A stretch of DNA of 53,306 nucleotides from Spirulina subsalsa FACHB-351 (GCF_026130165.1 NZ_JAIHOM010000021.1:1-53306), one strand, 5' to 3'; positions 26,524 to 35,175 are shown, numbered from the stretch's first letter. Notes: a model not told the origin generated them from the letters alone. Program-made: numbers and translations.

Positions 26524-27777
26524 ATGGAAACACCCTTTTACGACCTGTTAATCCGCAATGGGAGACTGTTGGGAGAGTCCCAACTCATGAATATTGGCAT
26601 TGTGGGGGGACAAATTAGCACCATTGCGCCCCATCTGCCCCACCAAGCGACGGAAACCATTGATGTACAAGGAAAGTTCGTCTCCGCGCCCTTTGTGGAG
26701 TCTCATGTCCATCTCGACTCAGCCCACACCGCTGGGGAGCCTCGTTGGAATGAAAGCGGCACTTTATTTGAGGGGATTCAAATTTGGGGCGATCGCAAAC
26801 AAAATTTAACCCGAGAAGATGTCAAAGATCGCGCCCTCAAAACTCTGCGCCAACAGGCCAGCCAAGGGGTGTTATGGGTGCGTAGCCATGTAGACATCAG
26901 TGAACCGGGTTTAAACGCCTTAAAAGCCCTGCTAGAGGTGCGAGAAGCGGTTAAAAGTTGGATGACCCTACAAATTGTCGCTTTCCCCCAAGATGGCATT
27001 TATAGCCGCCCTGAGAATGAGCGATTATTAGAACAAGCCCTAGAGATGGGAGCCGATGTGGTGGGGGGGATTCCTCACTATGAACTGACGCGAGAAGATG
27101 GGGTGAAATCCGTTGAGCGGGTGTTTGAACTCGCTCAAAAATATGATTGTTTAATCGACTTCCATTGTGATGAAATTGACGATGATCAATCCCGTTTTTT
27201 AGAAGTCGTTTCCGCCTGTGCCATTCGGACAGGTTTAGGGGAAAAAGTTACGGCGAGTCATACCACAGCTTTTGGGTCTTATAATAACGCCTATGCTTAT
27301 AAATTAATGGGCTTTTTAGACCGCAGTCAAATTAATTTTATTGCTAATCCTTTGATTAATATTACCCTACAAGGTCGGACGGACACCTATCCCAAACGGC
27401 GAGGCGTAACCCGAGTTAAGGAGCTTTGGCAACGGGGGTTAAATGTTAGTTTAGGCCATGATTGTATTCAAGATCCTTGGTACAGTTTGGGAACGGGAAA
27501 TATGTTAGAAGTGGCAAACATGGCTGTTCATATTTGTCAAATGACCGGACGTTCTGAGATTAATGCTTGTTATGATATGGTGACAAAAAATGGGGCAAAA
27601 ACTCTGAATTGTAGTGCAAGTTATGGGGTGGAAGTCGGGAAACCTGCCAATTTAATTGTTTTGGATGCGGAAAGTCCCTATGAGACGATTTGTAAACGGG
27701 CAACGGTGGTTTATGTGGTAGCTCAAGGCAAGTTATTAGCGACGACAACGGCTCCTCAAGTCAGGTGGTTAGGCTAA
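26524..27777 (+). CDS. codA: Cytosine deaminase (amidohydrolase superfamily)
   Basis: 417 residues from ATG 26524; a longer frame from 26485 starts at a poor position. The amidohydrolase metal motif is HVHLD (61-65); further metal or catalytic residues are in DFHCDEIDDDQ, ASHTTAFGSYNNAY and LGHDCIQDPWYSLG, all characteristic of CodA-like cytosine deaminases. It converts cytosine to uracil and ammonia in pyrimidine salvage; isoguanine or related substrates are possible for close relatives. It is divergent from coaD and convergent with the Toprim gene, its stop being one base from the stop of that gene. Confidence 0.9.
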   Translation: METPFYDLLIRNGRLLGESQLMNIGIVGGQISTIAPHLPHQATETIDVQGKFVSAPFVESHVHLDSAHTAGEPRWNESGTLFEGIQIWGDRKQNLTREDVKDRALKTLRQQASQGVLWVRSHVDISEPGLNALKALLEVREAVKSWMTLQIVAFPQDGIYSRPENERLLEQALEMGADVVGGIPHYELTREDGVKSVERVFELAQKYDCLIDFHCDEIDDDQSRFLEVVSACAIRTGLGEKVTASHTTAFGSYNNAYAYKLMGFLDRSQINFIANPLINITLQGRTDTYPKRRGVTRVKELWQRGLNVSLGHDCIQDPWYSLGTGNMLEVANMAVHICQMTGRSEINACYDMVTKNGAKTLNCSASYGVEVGKPANLIVLDAESPYETICKRATVVYVVAQGKLLATTTAPQVRWLG

Positions 27778-27778
27778 T

Positions 27779-28651
27779 TTATGGTTCTAAAAATAGAGTA
27801 TTAGGCAAAACTTTAAAGGGCTGATTCCGACTTTCCCATGAGCAAATTAATAAGTAAAGCTGCGTCTTGTAAAAATAGGCTTCTTCATAGGCAAGCCGTA
27901 AATTACGTTCAAGGCGACTGGGTTCAATATCAGCAGCTTGAGCAGAGCCAATTGCCTTACGCAAACCCAGAGATAATATTTCTACGAGGTGATGACCACA
28001 ACAAACTTGCCAAGGATCATGGCTATCATTTTTTTGGGTGGTGAGACGTTGTTGTAAATCCTCATTTTTCAAAGAAAATGCTTGAGATTTATTCTTGACT
28101 TCTTGAATCAGTTTAGCTTCGTCAATTTTTAATGTTTGCTCATTAATAAATCGACTAAATATCAGTCCATTAAAACTTAAGTTTAATGCGTCCAGTTGAG
28201 AAATCCAGAGAAGATATCCAATCGGCATTCCAGCTTCAAGCAATGCTGTTCTAATATCTTGACCAAACTGAGCAAGCTTCTGCTCTGAACCTAATTCAGC
28301 CAATACTTTATCAAGAGCCAAAGATTGAAGTAACATTGTTTCTAAATCATGAGTATCTGTACCCAGCAGATTAGGGGTACTTTGTGAGGGAACTTGGATA
28401 TGATCAAAATCCGCATCAACAACAGCTAAAATGCCTTGAAACTCTGAGCCTTCTAAGAGAATTAAAACCTCAATTACTCTCTGCTTACCCGGAATACTAT
28501 TTGTGATAACTGTACAGTTTTTTTTGTCAATAAAGCGTTCATAAAAAACTTTATCGGAGCTGCCTTCAACTAATAGAAATGCACCGGAAAAAGTGCTACG
28601 ACGTAACCGAATTGCATTAGCTTCACGGTCTGGAGAAAGATACTCCCTCAT
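27779..28651 (-). CDS. DUF4435 Toprim-like effector (AriB-like)
   Basis: 290 residues from ATG 28651, which overlaps the stop of the upstream ATPase gene as ATGA; a longer upstream reading frame only reads through the ATPase gene. The Toprim nuclease signature is FLLVEGSSDKVFYERF, with E29 and D33, followed by ILAVVDADFDHI with D79 and D81. A DTHDLETMLL motif matches DUF4435 proteins, and DPWQVCCGHHLVEILSLGLR lies further on. In the PARIS anti-phage system the DUF4435 protein AriB is released from the ATPase AriA when phage is sensed and cleaves tRNA. The gene pair, order, overlap and domains here match that organisation; function is inferred from it. Confidence 0.8.
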   Translation of the reverse strand: MREYLSPDREANAIRLRRSTFSGAFLLVEGSSDKVFYERFIDKKNCTVITNSIPGKQRVIEVLILLEGSEFQGILAVVDADFDHIQVPSQSTPNLLGTDTHDLETMLLQSLALDKVLAELGSEQKLAQFGQDIRTALLEAGMPIGYLLWISQLDALNLSFNGLIFSRFINEQTLKIDEAKLIQEVKNKSQAFSLKNEDLQQRLTTQKNDSHDPWQVCCGHHLVEILSLGLRKAIGSAQAADIEPSRLERNLRLAYEEAYFYKTQLYLLICSWESRNQPFKVLPNTLFLEP

Positions 28652-30006
28652 GGTTCTGGTCCCTTGAGTTCCACAGTCAAATCCCAACGATCTTGAATGA
28701 TATCTGGGGAGTGAGTCGCCATTAAAATATCCAAATTTGCCAGTTTTGTAATTTCTTGCAGATCCTTTAAAAACTGGGCTTGCCATCCCACATGAAGGGA
28801 TAGTTCAGGTTCATCAATTAACACGAGGGAATTCGGTTTAACTTTAAACAGCAATTCATAGAGTAAAACTAACTCATGCTGTTCGCCGGATGATAAATCC
28901 GTTGGGGAAAGAGTTTCGCAATTTGAGGTTGTGGGGCGATAACGGGTCTTAAAAATAAAGCCCTTTTCTTTATTGAAACTCATCTCTTTGTAAGAATAGG
29001 AAAACTTAGTATTGACGATTCTCCTTAACAGTTCAATTTTACGAGCAATTTCACTAAAAACGCTCAATTTTTTTTCTACGTCTTCAACATAAACAGACAA
29101 AATATTCTTAGTGCTTTCATCGATCAACTGTGGGTTAATTTGAAAGTCGGAGTTTTCGTCTTTATCTAATAAACCAACTTCTATGAGACGAGAGCGAGTT
29201 GCTTCGAGTTCATTCAGTTGATGGCGAAGTTGTTCATCTGTCACTTCAGGAGATGGTTGCTGTTGCACTACCCTAACCGGAAATGTTCGATCGAGAGACT
29301 GGGAAGTTGTACCATACTCAGCGAGTTTAGATTGAATCAGTTGCGCAATCTCTTCAGAGTAGGCGGAAACTGTGGGTAACATGGACGGGTTTCCATAGTA
29401 TAATCGTGAGGAAGGACTGGAAACAAGGTTTAATAGCCTTTGAGACTCAATTAAGCGAAGATGAATGGCTTGCTTTAAGTTTTTTAGCCATTCAGGTTCT
29501 TCTCGTAATTTTGCTTTGGAGGGAAGAATATCCTCAAATCGCTCAATAACATCATTTAAAGAAAGGATCTCACCTGTGGTAAGATATCGCCAGCTTTTAG
29601 CTCCTACTCGGCGGATTTCGGGAATTATGTCATCTAAAATATCGATGGGAAAATCTAGATTAGCAGTGTTGTTTGTCGCTTTTAATAGAAAGGAAACTTT
29701 CTCTTTTTCCTGTTCGTAAAATTCGATTTTTATAGGTTCTTTTGTCTTAGCTTTTTGCACTCCTTCCGGGTTTTTCCAAATCTCAACATAGCTGCCATTA
29801 TCGAAATCAACGCGGAATTTAGTAAATGGAATTGTTCTAAAGACTGAATACTGAGAGTTAAAGAAGCCATTGAGCATTCTTAGGATTGCTGTTTTACCAA
29901 ATCCATTAGGCCCGTGAATGATTGTGATTCTTTCATGGGTGTTTAATGGAATAATATGGTCAAAAATTCCAAATAGTTCACTAACAGAGATTTGCTTAAT
30001 TTTCAT
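28648..30006 (-). CDS. AAA/ABC-type ATPase sensor (AriA-like, OLD/SMC-related)
   Basis: 452 residues from ATG 30006. Walker A is GPNGFGKT (32-39) in ITIIHGPNGFGKTAILRML. The middle (~180-330) is a helical, coiled-coil insertion. The C-terminal lobe carries the ABC signature LSSGEQHELVLLY (~371), Walker B LVLIDEPELSLH (D~398, E~399) and the switch histidine in MATHSPDII (~432). This is an AAA_15/AAA_21 ATPase of the kind paired with Toprim effectors. ATGA overlap with the DUF4435 gene shows a co-translated pair. PARIS AriA has this length and layout. An OLD-type pair is the alternative, but OLD proteins usually carry the Toprim in the same chain. Confidence 0.8.
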   Translation of the reverse strand: MKIKQISVSELFGIFDHIIPLNTHERITIIHGPNGFGKTAILRMLNGFFNSQYSVFRTIPFTKFRVDFDNGSYVEIWKNPEGVQKAKTKEPIKIEFYEQEKEKVSFLLKATNNTANLDFPIDILDDIIPEIRRVGAKSWRYLTTGEILSLNDVIERFEDILPSKAKLREEPEWLKNLKQAIHLRLIESQRLLNLVSSPSSRLYYGNPSMLPTVSAYSEEIAQLIQSKLAEYGTTSQSLDRTFPVRVVQQQPSPEVTDEQLRHQLNELEATRSRLIEVGLLDKDENSDFQINPQLIDESTKNILSVYVEDVEKKLSVFSEIARKIELLRRIVNTKFSYSYKEMSFNKEKGFIFKTRYRPTTSNCETLSPTDLSSGEQHELVLLYELLFKVKPNSLVLIDEPELSLHVGWQAQFLKDLQEITKLANLDILMATHSPDIIQDRWDLTVELKGPEP

Positions 30007-30062
30007 AGGTTTTGAATCAAAAGCCCTAGGTTTGCTAGCTTAAATGGTCATGATTCCTAAGT

Positions 30063-30899
30063 TTAATCAACGGCAATTTCAACGCGACGATTGCGTTGAC
30101 GATTGACTTCTGTATTGTCTAATACGAGGGGGCGAGTTTGACCGTAACCAATGGCAACCCAACGGTAACGACCGCGTAATTCACTGGCTAAATATTGCCG
30201 GACGGTGTTGGCCAGTTGAAAGGAGAGTTCCCGACTTTCTTCTAGGGAGGTTTGGGAGTCGGTATGGGCGGCGATGCGGATGGTGGAGCGAGAATGAGGG
30301 CTGAGGTCGTTGATGATGCTGTCTAATAATAAACTGCCTTCGGGGGAAAGCTGGTTGTTGTCGTTGAATAAGACATCGTTGGGTAGGGTGACTTTGAGTT
30401 TGCGACCGGGGAGGGGGGGTAAGTTGCCGGGGAGGATGAGGGTGGGGATGGGGGCGGGAGGGGGAAGGGTTTGGGCTTTGTCTTGGAGGGATTGTAAGCG
30501 TTCGGGGAGGGTTTGGTTGAGGTTGGGGGAAATGCCAAGTTGGGTTTCAAGTTGGATGATGCGATCGCGAATTCGATTCCACTGTTGAGATAAGGCCATG
30601 ATTTCCCCTTGAATCTGTTCCGGGGTGGGGGGGCGTTGGCTATCATCGAGGGGGGTTTCTTGGGGCAGACGACGGGGTTCTCCCCAACGAGTGACACCTT
30701 CCCACCACCGCAGAAGGACGGGTTTGGGGGCGGGGGGTTGGGGGTTGGCGATCGCAAAAATAATCCCTACAATAGCAGCAAGCCCTCCGGCCAACAGCAG
30801 CAACAGAACACGGACAGTAAACCCCGTCAATCCAGACCTTTGAGGCGGTTCGGGGCTATCGTCGAAGTCGGGATCAAATGGTTCAAAAGATTCGGTCAC
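30063..30899 (-). CDS. OmpA-family peptidoglycan-associating membrane protein
   Basis: 278 residues from GTG 30899. An acidic, proline-containing N-terminus precedes one transmembrane segment (28-51, VRVLLLLLAGGLAAIVGIIF). After a proline-rich linker with a short helical stretch (~95-140), the C-terminal OmpA/MotB domain (~170-278) shows LPNDVLFNDNNQLSPEGSLLL, IRIAAHTDSQTSLEESRELS, and the peptidoglycan-binding RQRNRRVEIAVD end. It likely anchors to peptidoglycan from the inner membrane. It is transcribed in the same direction as the ATPase/Toprim pair 56 bp upstream of it, but a functional link is not evident. Confidence 0.85.
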   Translation of the reverse strand: MTESFEPFDPDFDDSPEPPQRSGLTGFTVRVLLLLLAGGLAAIVGIIFAIANPQPPAPKPVLLRWWEGVTRWGEPRRLPQETPLDDSQRPPTPEQIQGEIMALSQQWNRIRDRIIQLETQLGISPNLNQTLPERLQSLQDKAQTLPPPAPIPTLILPGNLPPLPGRKLKVTLPNDVLFNDNNQLSPEGSLLLDSIINDLSPHSRSTIRIAAHTDSQTSLEESRELSFQLANTVRQYLASELRGRYRWVAIGYGQTRPLVLDNTEVNRQRNRRVEIAVD

Positions 30900-30981
30900 G
30901 GTTCGGTTTGTCCTTCTGGTGGGTGATTGTCTGGTTTCTTGCTGTACCTTAGCAAATTCTGTCCCCCTCTCGTTGAACCTT

Positions 30982-31014
30982 TTGACACTCTCAGGTCTAA
31001 AGACGCTGAGATTC
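30982..31014 (-). ncRNA. IS605 right end / putative TnpB guide-RNA scaffold hairpin
   Basis: On the minus strand the sequence reads GAATCTCAGCGTCTTTAGAC followed by CTGAGAGTGTCAA. CTCAG and CTGAG pair, and the TnpB stop codon TAG lies in the loop. The GA(A)T...GAGxGTCAA form is typical of IS200/IS605-type right ends in cyanobacteria, which double as the 3' scaffold of TnpB-associated omega/re-RNAs. The guide would be the bases that follow TCAA. Confidence 0.65.
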
Positions 31015-32118
31015 TTGAATAGCCCAAAGATTAAGCTTCAAAGGCGTAGTCAAAACACCTCTACTGATTCCACTCAGGTCAAGCCCCAGTGTTACCGCTA
31101 CCTTTCTTAGGATATTGGAAGCACCATTACAATCAGCGTTGATTAAAGAACCGTCTGCTGACTGAAACAATCCTCTTCTAATACGCTTACCTGAAGATTT
31201 CCATTCATCGGGTTTTTCACCATATACAGGAATTTCGTCAGCATCTAAAAAACTGGATTGAGAAGTATAGCTTTCTTCGGTTTCAACCAACTGAATACCG
31301 TATAAAGAACACAGTTGTTGAATCCTATCCTTCAATCTCCCTGTTGGGATTTGAACGAAACTTTGATTGTTTTTGTCCCCTAAGTTAACCTCCTGTTTTT
31401 GTCCTTGATTCCATCCAAAGACGATTGTTCCAATTTTGTTTTTTAGACAGTGATTAATCACCAGTTTAGCCGCTTTATTGATGGCGTCTCGCATTTGGCG
31501 ATTCCGTTTCTCCGTCAACAAAGCTAGACGGTTAGACCAAAAGCCATTGGGCTTATCAGTCATTAATTTGGCAACTTGTTTGTTGTACCATTGGTTGATG
31601 GATTTTAGGCGTTTACCATCAATAATAAAATTAGTGCCAACAGTGCTTACTCCTGTCAACCAATTGTTGATGCCATGATCTAATCCTAGTGCGTGTAATT
31701 GATCAAGATGCGTCTCTATCGGTTCGGCAGTATAGACAAATTCAGCGTAAAAACACTTATTACGGGGCAGAACACGCAGTTCTTTGATTTTTTTGAAATC
31801 AAGATTAGAAGGCATGGGAACAAAAAACTCACTAAGTCCAAACCATGCTTTTGTTTGTCTGCCTAGTGGCAATCTTATCTGTCTGTCAACTAATTTTAGA
31901 CAACGGCGGGGGAAGGAAACAACCTGATACCCACTTCTTCGATAATTCGGGATTCTAGGTCTTTGTTCTAGTTCACCATTCTTGAACTTTGAAAGCAATT
32001 TAGCAAAAGAGCTAATTGATTCTCCTACAGATAGGCAAGTTTGAACAGCCGCTTCAGAAGAGAGTGCCGAAAAGTGACGGTTTTTTCCCATTTCATTAAC
32101 AAGATCAAACCCAGACAC
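30997..32118 (-). CDS. tnpB: TnpB-family RuvC nuclease lacking the zinc finger; N-terminus degraded
   Basis: 373 residues if started at GTG 32118. RuvC residues are present: D in ALGLDHGINNWLTG, E in LVETEESYTSQSSF, D in LINADCNGASNILRK. The usual CxxC...CxxC zinc finger between the last two is absent, replaced by LDADEIPVYGEKPDEWKSSG; I recall a cyanobacterial TnpB subfamily with this variant. Upstream, codons still read in the family's style (SNKLHNCAVYYARQVWFKSHRF) back to an in-frame TAG, and the remaining N-terminus appears in another frame, so the N-terminal part is probably frameshifted. No TnpA transposase is nearby. Probably a decaying or immobile copy. Confidence 0.8.
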   Translation of the reverse strand: MSGFDLVNEMGKNRHFSALSSEAAVQTCLSVGESISSFAKLLSKFKNGELEQRPRIPNYRRSGYQVVSFPRRCLKLVDRQIRLPLGRQTKAWFGLSEFFVPMPSNLDFKKIKELRVLPRNKCFYAEFVYTAEPIETHLDQLHALGLDHGINNWLTGVSTVGTNFIIDGKRLKSINQWYNKQVAKLMTDKPNGFWSNRLALLTEKRNRQMRDAINKAAKLVINHCLKNKIGTIVFGWNQGQKQEVNLGDKNNQSFVQIPTGRLKDRIQQLCSLYGIQLVETEESYTSQSSFLDADEIPVYGEKPDEWKSSGKRIRRGLFQSADGSLINADCNGASNILRKVAVTLGLDLSGISRGVLTTPLKLNLWAIQESQRL

Positions 32119-32704
32119 AAACCGATGACTCTTAAACCAGACCTGACGAGCGTAATAGACCGCACAGTTATGCAGTTTATTTGACTCAGAGCAGATATAT
32201 AGCTAGTCCTAATGAGACGTGAACTGTGGGCTATTGTCCTAGTTGAATTGCAGGCGAACCTTTTTAGCACGACTCAGATAGGTTCGCTATATTCCAATAC
32301 CCCCTTTAACTCTTTACTAGGGTGTAACAGGACTTGTTGTACCCCCATTACTTTTTTGGGCTTTGTCACTTGCTCGACCAATTTAGTTGACTACTCAAGC
32401 CTAAGAAATTACAGTTGATGTGTCAAGGATAATCGACGCTCCTCACCTTGTTATCAAGGCATTTAAGGGAAGGTCAAGTCATCATCTCAGCCAAGAATTT
32501 CCTCATTTATTGAAGTTACCTAGCCTGTGGACAAGTAGTTATTTCGTTAGCACAGCAGGTAATATTAGTAGTGAAACGGTCAAAAAATAGATCGAAGACC
32601 CTCATCATGCGATAAATTAAAAGAACACGGGGAATAAATTCCCCTGAGTCGTTTTTCCTCTCAGGTCTAAAGACACTGAGTTTCCAAACTCCCACCCTTT
32701 TCTT
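32119..32704. other. 586-bp intergenic region with TnpB 5' remnant and second hairpin
   Basis: From 32119 to about 32270 the minus strand still holds the damaged TnpB N-terminal coding region. After that no gene is visible until the ABC ATPase start at 32705. The right part contains a second copy of the TnpB right-end hairpin (32659-32680). Confidence 0.65.
32659..32680. repeat. Second copy of the TnpB-end hairpin upstream of the ABC ATPase gene
   Basis: TCTCAGGTCTAAAGACACTG matches 30990-31010 with one change (ACACTG for ACGCTG). It lies 25 bases before the ABC ATPase start. The two copies flank the TnpB gene in the same orientation, 1.67 kb apart. Confidence 0.75.
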
Positions 32705-33454
32705 ATGAGTCTAGCTACTCCTGCCAAAACGGTTGTTTTTGAAATGACCCATGTCTCCAAAACCTATCGCATGGGAGAAGTCACGGTAGAAGCCCTAAAA
32801 GATGTGAATTTAAACCTCCGAGAGGGGGAGTTAGTCGTATTATTGGGACCGTCGGGAAGTGGTAAGTCCACTCTGTTGAATATTTTGGGGGGGTTGGATA
32901 CTCCCTCATCGGGGAAAGTCCGTTTTCGCGCTCGCGCAGCGTCTCGGAATGAGACTTACGATTTAACCTCGGCCAGTGAAGCGGCCTTAACTCGCTTTCG
33001 CCGGGAGTGTGTGGGTTTCGTCTTCCAATTTTATAATCTGATTCCGAGTTTAACGGCCCGGGAAAATGTCGCTCTCGTGACGGAAATTGCACCCCACCCC
33101 CTCCACCCTAAAGCGGCATTAGGATTAGTGGGCTTAGAACATCGGGTGGATCACTTTCCCGCTCAACTGTCGGGAGGAGAACAGCAACGAGTGGCGATCG
33201 CCCGGGCCATTGCTAAACGGCCTCAAGTCTTGCTCTGTGATGAACCGACTGGAGCGCTGGACTACCGCACCGGAAAGTTAGTTCTCCAAGTCATCGACCG
33301 CATTAACCGGGAACTCGGCACTACCACCGCCATTATTACCCACAATGCAGGGATTGCGGCAATGGCGGATCGGGTGATTCACATGAGAAGTGGCGAAATT
33401 ACCCACATTGATGTCAACACCCAGAAAGTTCAGCCCGATGATCTAGAGTGGTAA
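32705..33454 (+). CDS. ABC transporter ATP-binding protein (MacB/LolD/DevA type)
   Basis: 249 residues from ATG 32705. Walker [13 protein letters not shown] (~46-57), Q-loop in [20 protein letters not shown], signature [16 protein letters not shown], Walker [13 protein letters not shown] and switch H in [11 protein letters not shown]. The [14 protein letters not shown] segment and size are typical of ATPases paired with FtsX-type permeases and HlyD adaptors. A permease and an adaptor gene lie just downstream on the opposite strand, an unusual orientation for one exporter. Residues ~75-85 ([14 protein letters not shown]) are encoded by a GC-rich palindromic stretch and look like a small insertion in an otherwise standard sequence. 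Confidence 0.92.
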   Translation: MSLATPAKTVVFEMTHVSKTYRMGEVTVEALKDVNLNLREGELVVLLGPSGSGKSTLLNILGGLDTPSSGKVRFRARAASRNETYDLTSASEAALTRFRRECVGFVFQFYNLIPSLTARENVALVTEIAPHPLHPKAALGLVGLEHRVDHFPAQLSGGEQQRVAIARAIAKRPQVLLCDEPTGALDYRTGKLVLQVIDRINRELGTTTAIITHNAGIAAMADRVIHMRSGEITHIDVNTQKVQPDDLEW

Positions 33455-33510
33455 TTCCCGGGGGCAGGGAATTGATAATTGATAATTGATAATTATTTCC
33501 GACTCCCGAC

Positions 33511-33577
33511 TGGGCGCCCAAGCGCAACTACGAACCTGACTCCTGATTGGGCGCTAAAGCGCAACTACGAACCTGAT
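33511..33577 (-). repeat. TTCGTAGTTGCGC-family repeat, 2 inverted copies
   Basis: Two copies, on the minus strand, of the 30-bp unit found at 24355 and 52595, preceded by an ATTGATAATTGATAATT block (33470-33495). It occupies the convergent gap between the ABC ATPase and adaptor genes. Confidence 0.88.
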
Positions 33578-33587
33578 TCCCCCTCTC

Positions 33588-34985
33588 CTAACGGGGTGCG
33601 ACTAGGGTTTCATGTTGAATCTGTGCGGAGGGGTGCAGAATGACCTGATCTCCCTCGGATACCCCCTCCCGAATGACGGCGGCAAATTCTCCCCGTTGTC
33701 CTACTTCGACGGGGGTTTTTACGGCTTTGCCTTCTTCCACCACAAAGGTACACCATGCTTGCTGTTCACAACGGAATAAGGCGCTAATGGGGAGGGTTAA
33801 AACATCTTGAGCATCCCAGACGACTATTTTGGCATCGACGCGGTAGCCATCCCCTAACTGGGGGGGAGGATTGAGGATATCTGCAATCACATTGACGCGC
33901 TGTTCTTCTACGCCTAAAGCGGATACCTTGGTAAAGGCGGATGGTTCAAGATAACGGACTTGGGCGGTGAGGGGTTGTTCTCCGCCCCAATGTTCTAAGA
34001 TGATTTGGTTGCCGGGTTGAATGCGCACGGCATCACTGGAGAGGACATCAATCACCAGTTCTAATTGTCCGGTGTTGCCTAACTCAAGGATGGGAGTTCC
34101 GGCGGCAATGTGGCGATCGCTTTTTTCTAAAATGCGCAACACTTGACCGGATACGGGGGATTTAATCACTGTTTGTATGGCATCTTCGGTTAAGCGGGTG
34201 AGTTCGGCTTGTACGCTGGCAATTTGGGCATCATAGACCCGCAGTTGATAGTCTGGATCCCGTTGTTCGGCTTGTAAACGGGTGATTTCGGCTTGTTGGG
34301 CGGCGATATCGGTGGTAATGCGATCGCGCTCTCGTTCGGCAACGGTGACATCTTGGCGACGGGTATTTTCCGCTAGTTCGGCTTCTTCTAACTGTTGTCG
34401 GGGTAAGGCTCCACTGGTGACTAATCCGGCGATACGCTGACGATCTCGGGTGGCTTGGTCTAAATTGGCCTTGGCTTGTTCTACTCGGGCTTGGGCGGCT
34501 TGTTTTTGGGCTTCTAGGCCGCTAATTTGCGATCGCACCTGAGCCAGTTCTTCCTGTTTGGGGCGTAGGGTAGCCACTCCCTCCCGTTGGGCTTGAAGTT
34601 CCTGTAAGCGTGCTTGGGAGGATCTCACTTGGGATGTGAGGGGGAGGGGATCAATACGAGCAATAACTTGACCTTGTTGAATGCGATCGCCCTCATCCAG
34701 TTGCACCCGGCGCAAATTCCCCGCCACCGCAGCCGACACGGTATAACGAGATTGGAGGCGTGTTCTCCCCTCCGCATTCACTGTCACTTGTAAGGCATCT
34801 CGTTCCACCGTTGCTATATCTACCAACACCGGAGAGGGGCGCAACGCCACCCACACCGCCCCGATTAGCCCTACACCTCCCACGAGATACAGGACATTTC
34901 GGGTGAGATGCTTTAAGCGTTTTTTGCCCTGGGTGCTGTTGGTTTCTTCTTGGAATGTCGTTGGATTGGTTAAGGATTGACTCAT
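33588..34985 (-). CDS. HlyD-family efflux periplasmic adaptor subunit
   Basis: 465 residues from ATG 34985. A cytoplasmic N-terminus of ~30 residues, one transmembrane helix (~31-48, VLYLVGGVGLIGAVWVAL), a lipoyl half-domain (TVNAEGRTRLQSRYTVSAAV), a long coiled-coil hairpin (~125-270, rich in QAAQARVEQAKANLDQA), the second lipoyl half (IKSPVSGQVLRILEKSDRHI) and beta-barrel domains. It would bridge an inner-membrane ABC permease and an outer-membrane channel. The permease gene lies directly upstream on the same strand, separated by a tandem-repeat array; the matching ATPase gene is convergent. Confidence 0.93.
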   Translation of the reverse strand: MSQSLTNPTTFQEETNSTQGKKRLKHLTRNVLYLVGGVGLIGAVWVALRPSPVLVDIATVERDALQVTVNAEGRTRLQSRYTVSAAVAGNLRRVQLDEGDRIQQGQVIARIDPLPLTSQVRSSQARLQELQAQREGVATLRPKQEELAQVRSQISGLEAQKQAAQARVEQAKANLDQATRDRQRIAGLVTSGALPRQQLEEAELAENTRRQDVTVAERERDRITTDIAAQQAEITRLQAEQRDPDYQLRVYDAQIASVQAELTRLTEDAIQTVIKSPVSGQVLRILEKSDRHIAAGTPILELGNTGQLELVIDVLSSDAVRIQPGNQIILEHWGGEQPLTAQVRYLEPSAFTKVSALGVEEQRVNVIADILNPPPQLGDGYRVDAKIVVWDAQDVLTLPISALFRCEQQAWCTFVVEEGKAVKTPVEVGQRGEFAAVIREGVSEGDQVILHPSAQIQHETLVAPR

Positions 34986-34989
34986 GATC

Positions 34990-35130
34990 TTTTAGGTAAT
35001 AGGTAATAGGTAATAGGTAATAGGTAATGGGTAATGGGGAATAGGTAATGGGGAATAGGTAATGGGTAATGGGGAATAGGTAATGGGGAATAGGTAATGG
35101 GTAATGGGGAATAGGTAATAGGTAATGGGG
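34990..35130. repeat. TAGGTAATGGGGAA minisatellite between permease and adaptor genes
   Basis: About 140 bp of heptamers GGTAATA, GGTAATG and GGGAATA, same family as 23099-23226, followed by AATTATTAATTATTAATTT. It separates two genes that should be co-transcribed. Confidence 0.9.
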
Positions 35131-35175
35131 AACAATTATTAATTATTAATTTCCACCTTTTACTGTTCACTCTTA

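Noticed and set aside
28652-28786. 45-codon N-terminal extension of the DUF4435 protein
   Set aside because: It lies wholly inside the upstream ATPase gene in another frame; ATG 28651 with ATGA overlap and direct lead into the Toprim domain is the better start.
28648-30006. Retron or OLD-family single-gene system
   Set aside because: No reverse transcriptase or msr/msd-like sequence nearby, and ATPase and Toprim are on separate chains.
30310-30926. Several overlapping frames opposite the OmpA gene
   Set aside because: Gly/Pro/Ser-rich shadow frames caused by the proline-rich linker of the real gene on the other strand.
32025-32270. 81-codon minus-strand frame upstream of TnpB
   Set aside because: Not an independent gene; part of it is the frameshifted beginning of TnpB.
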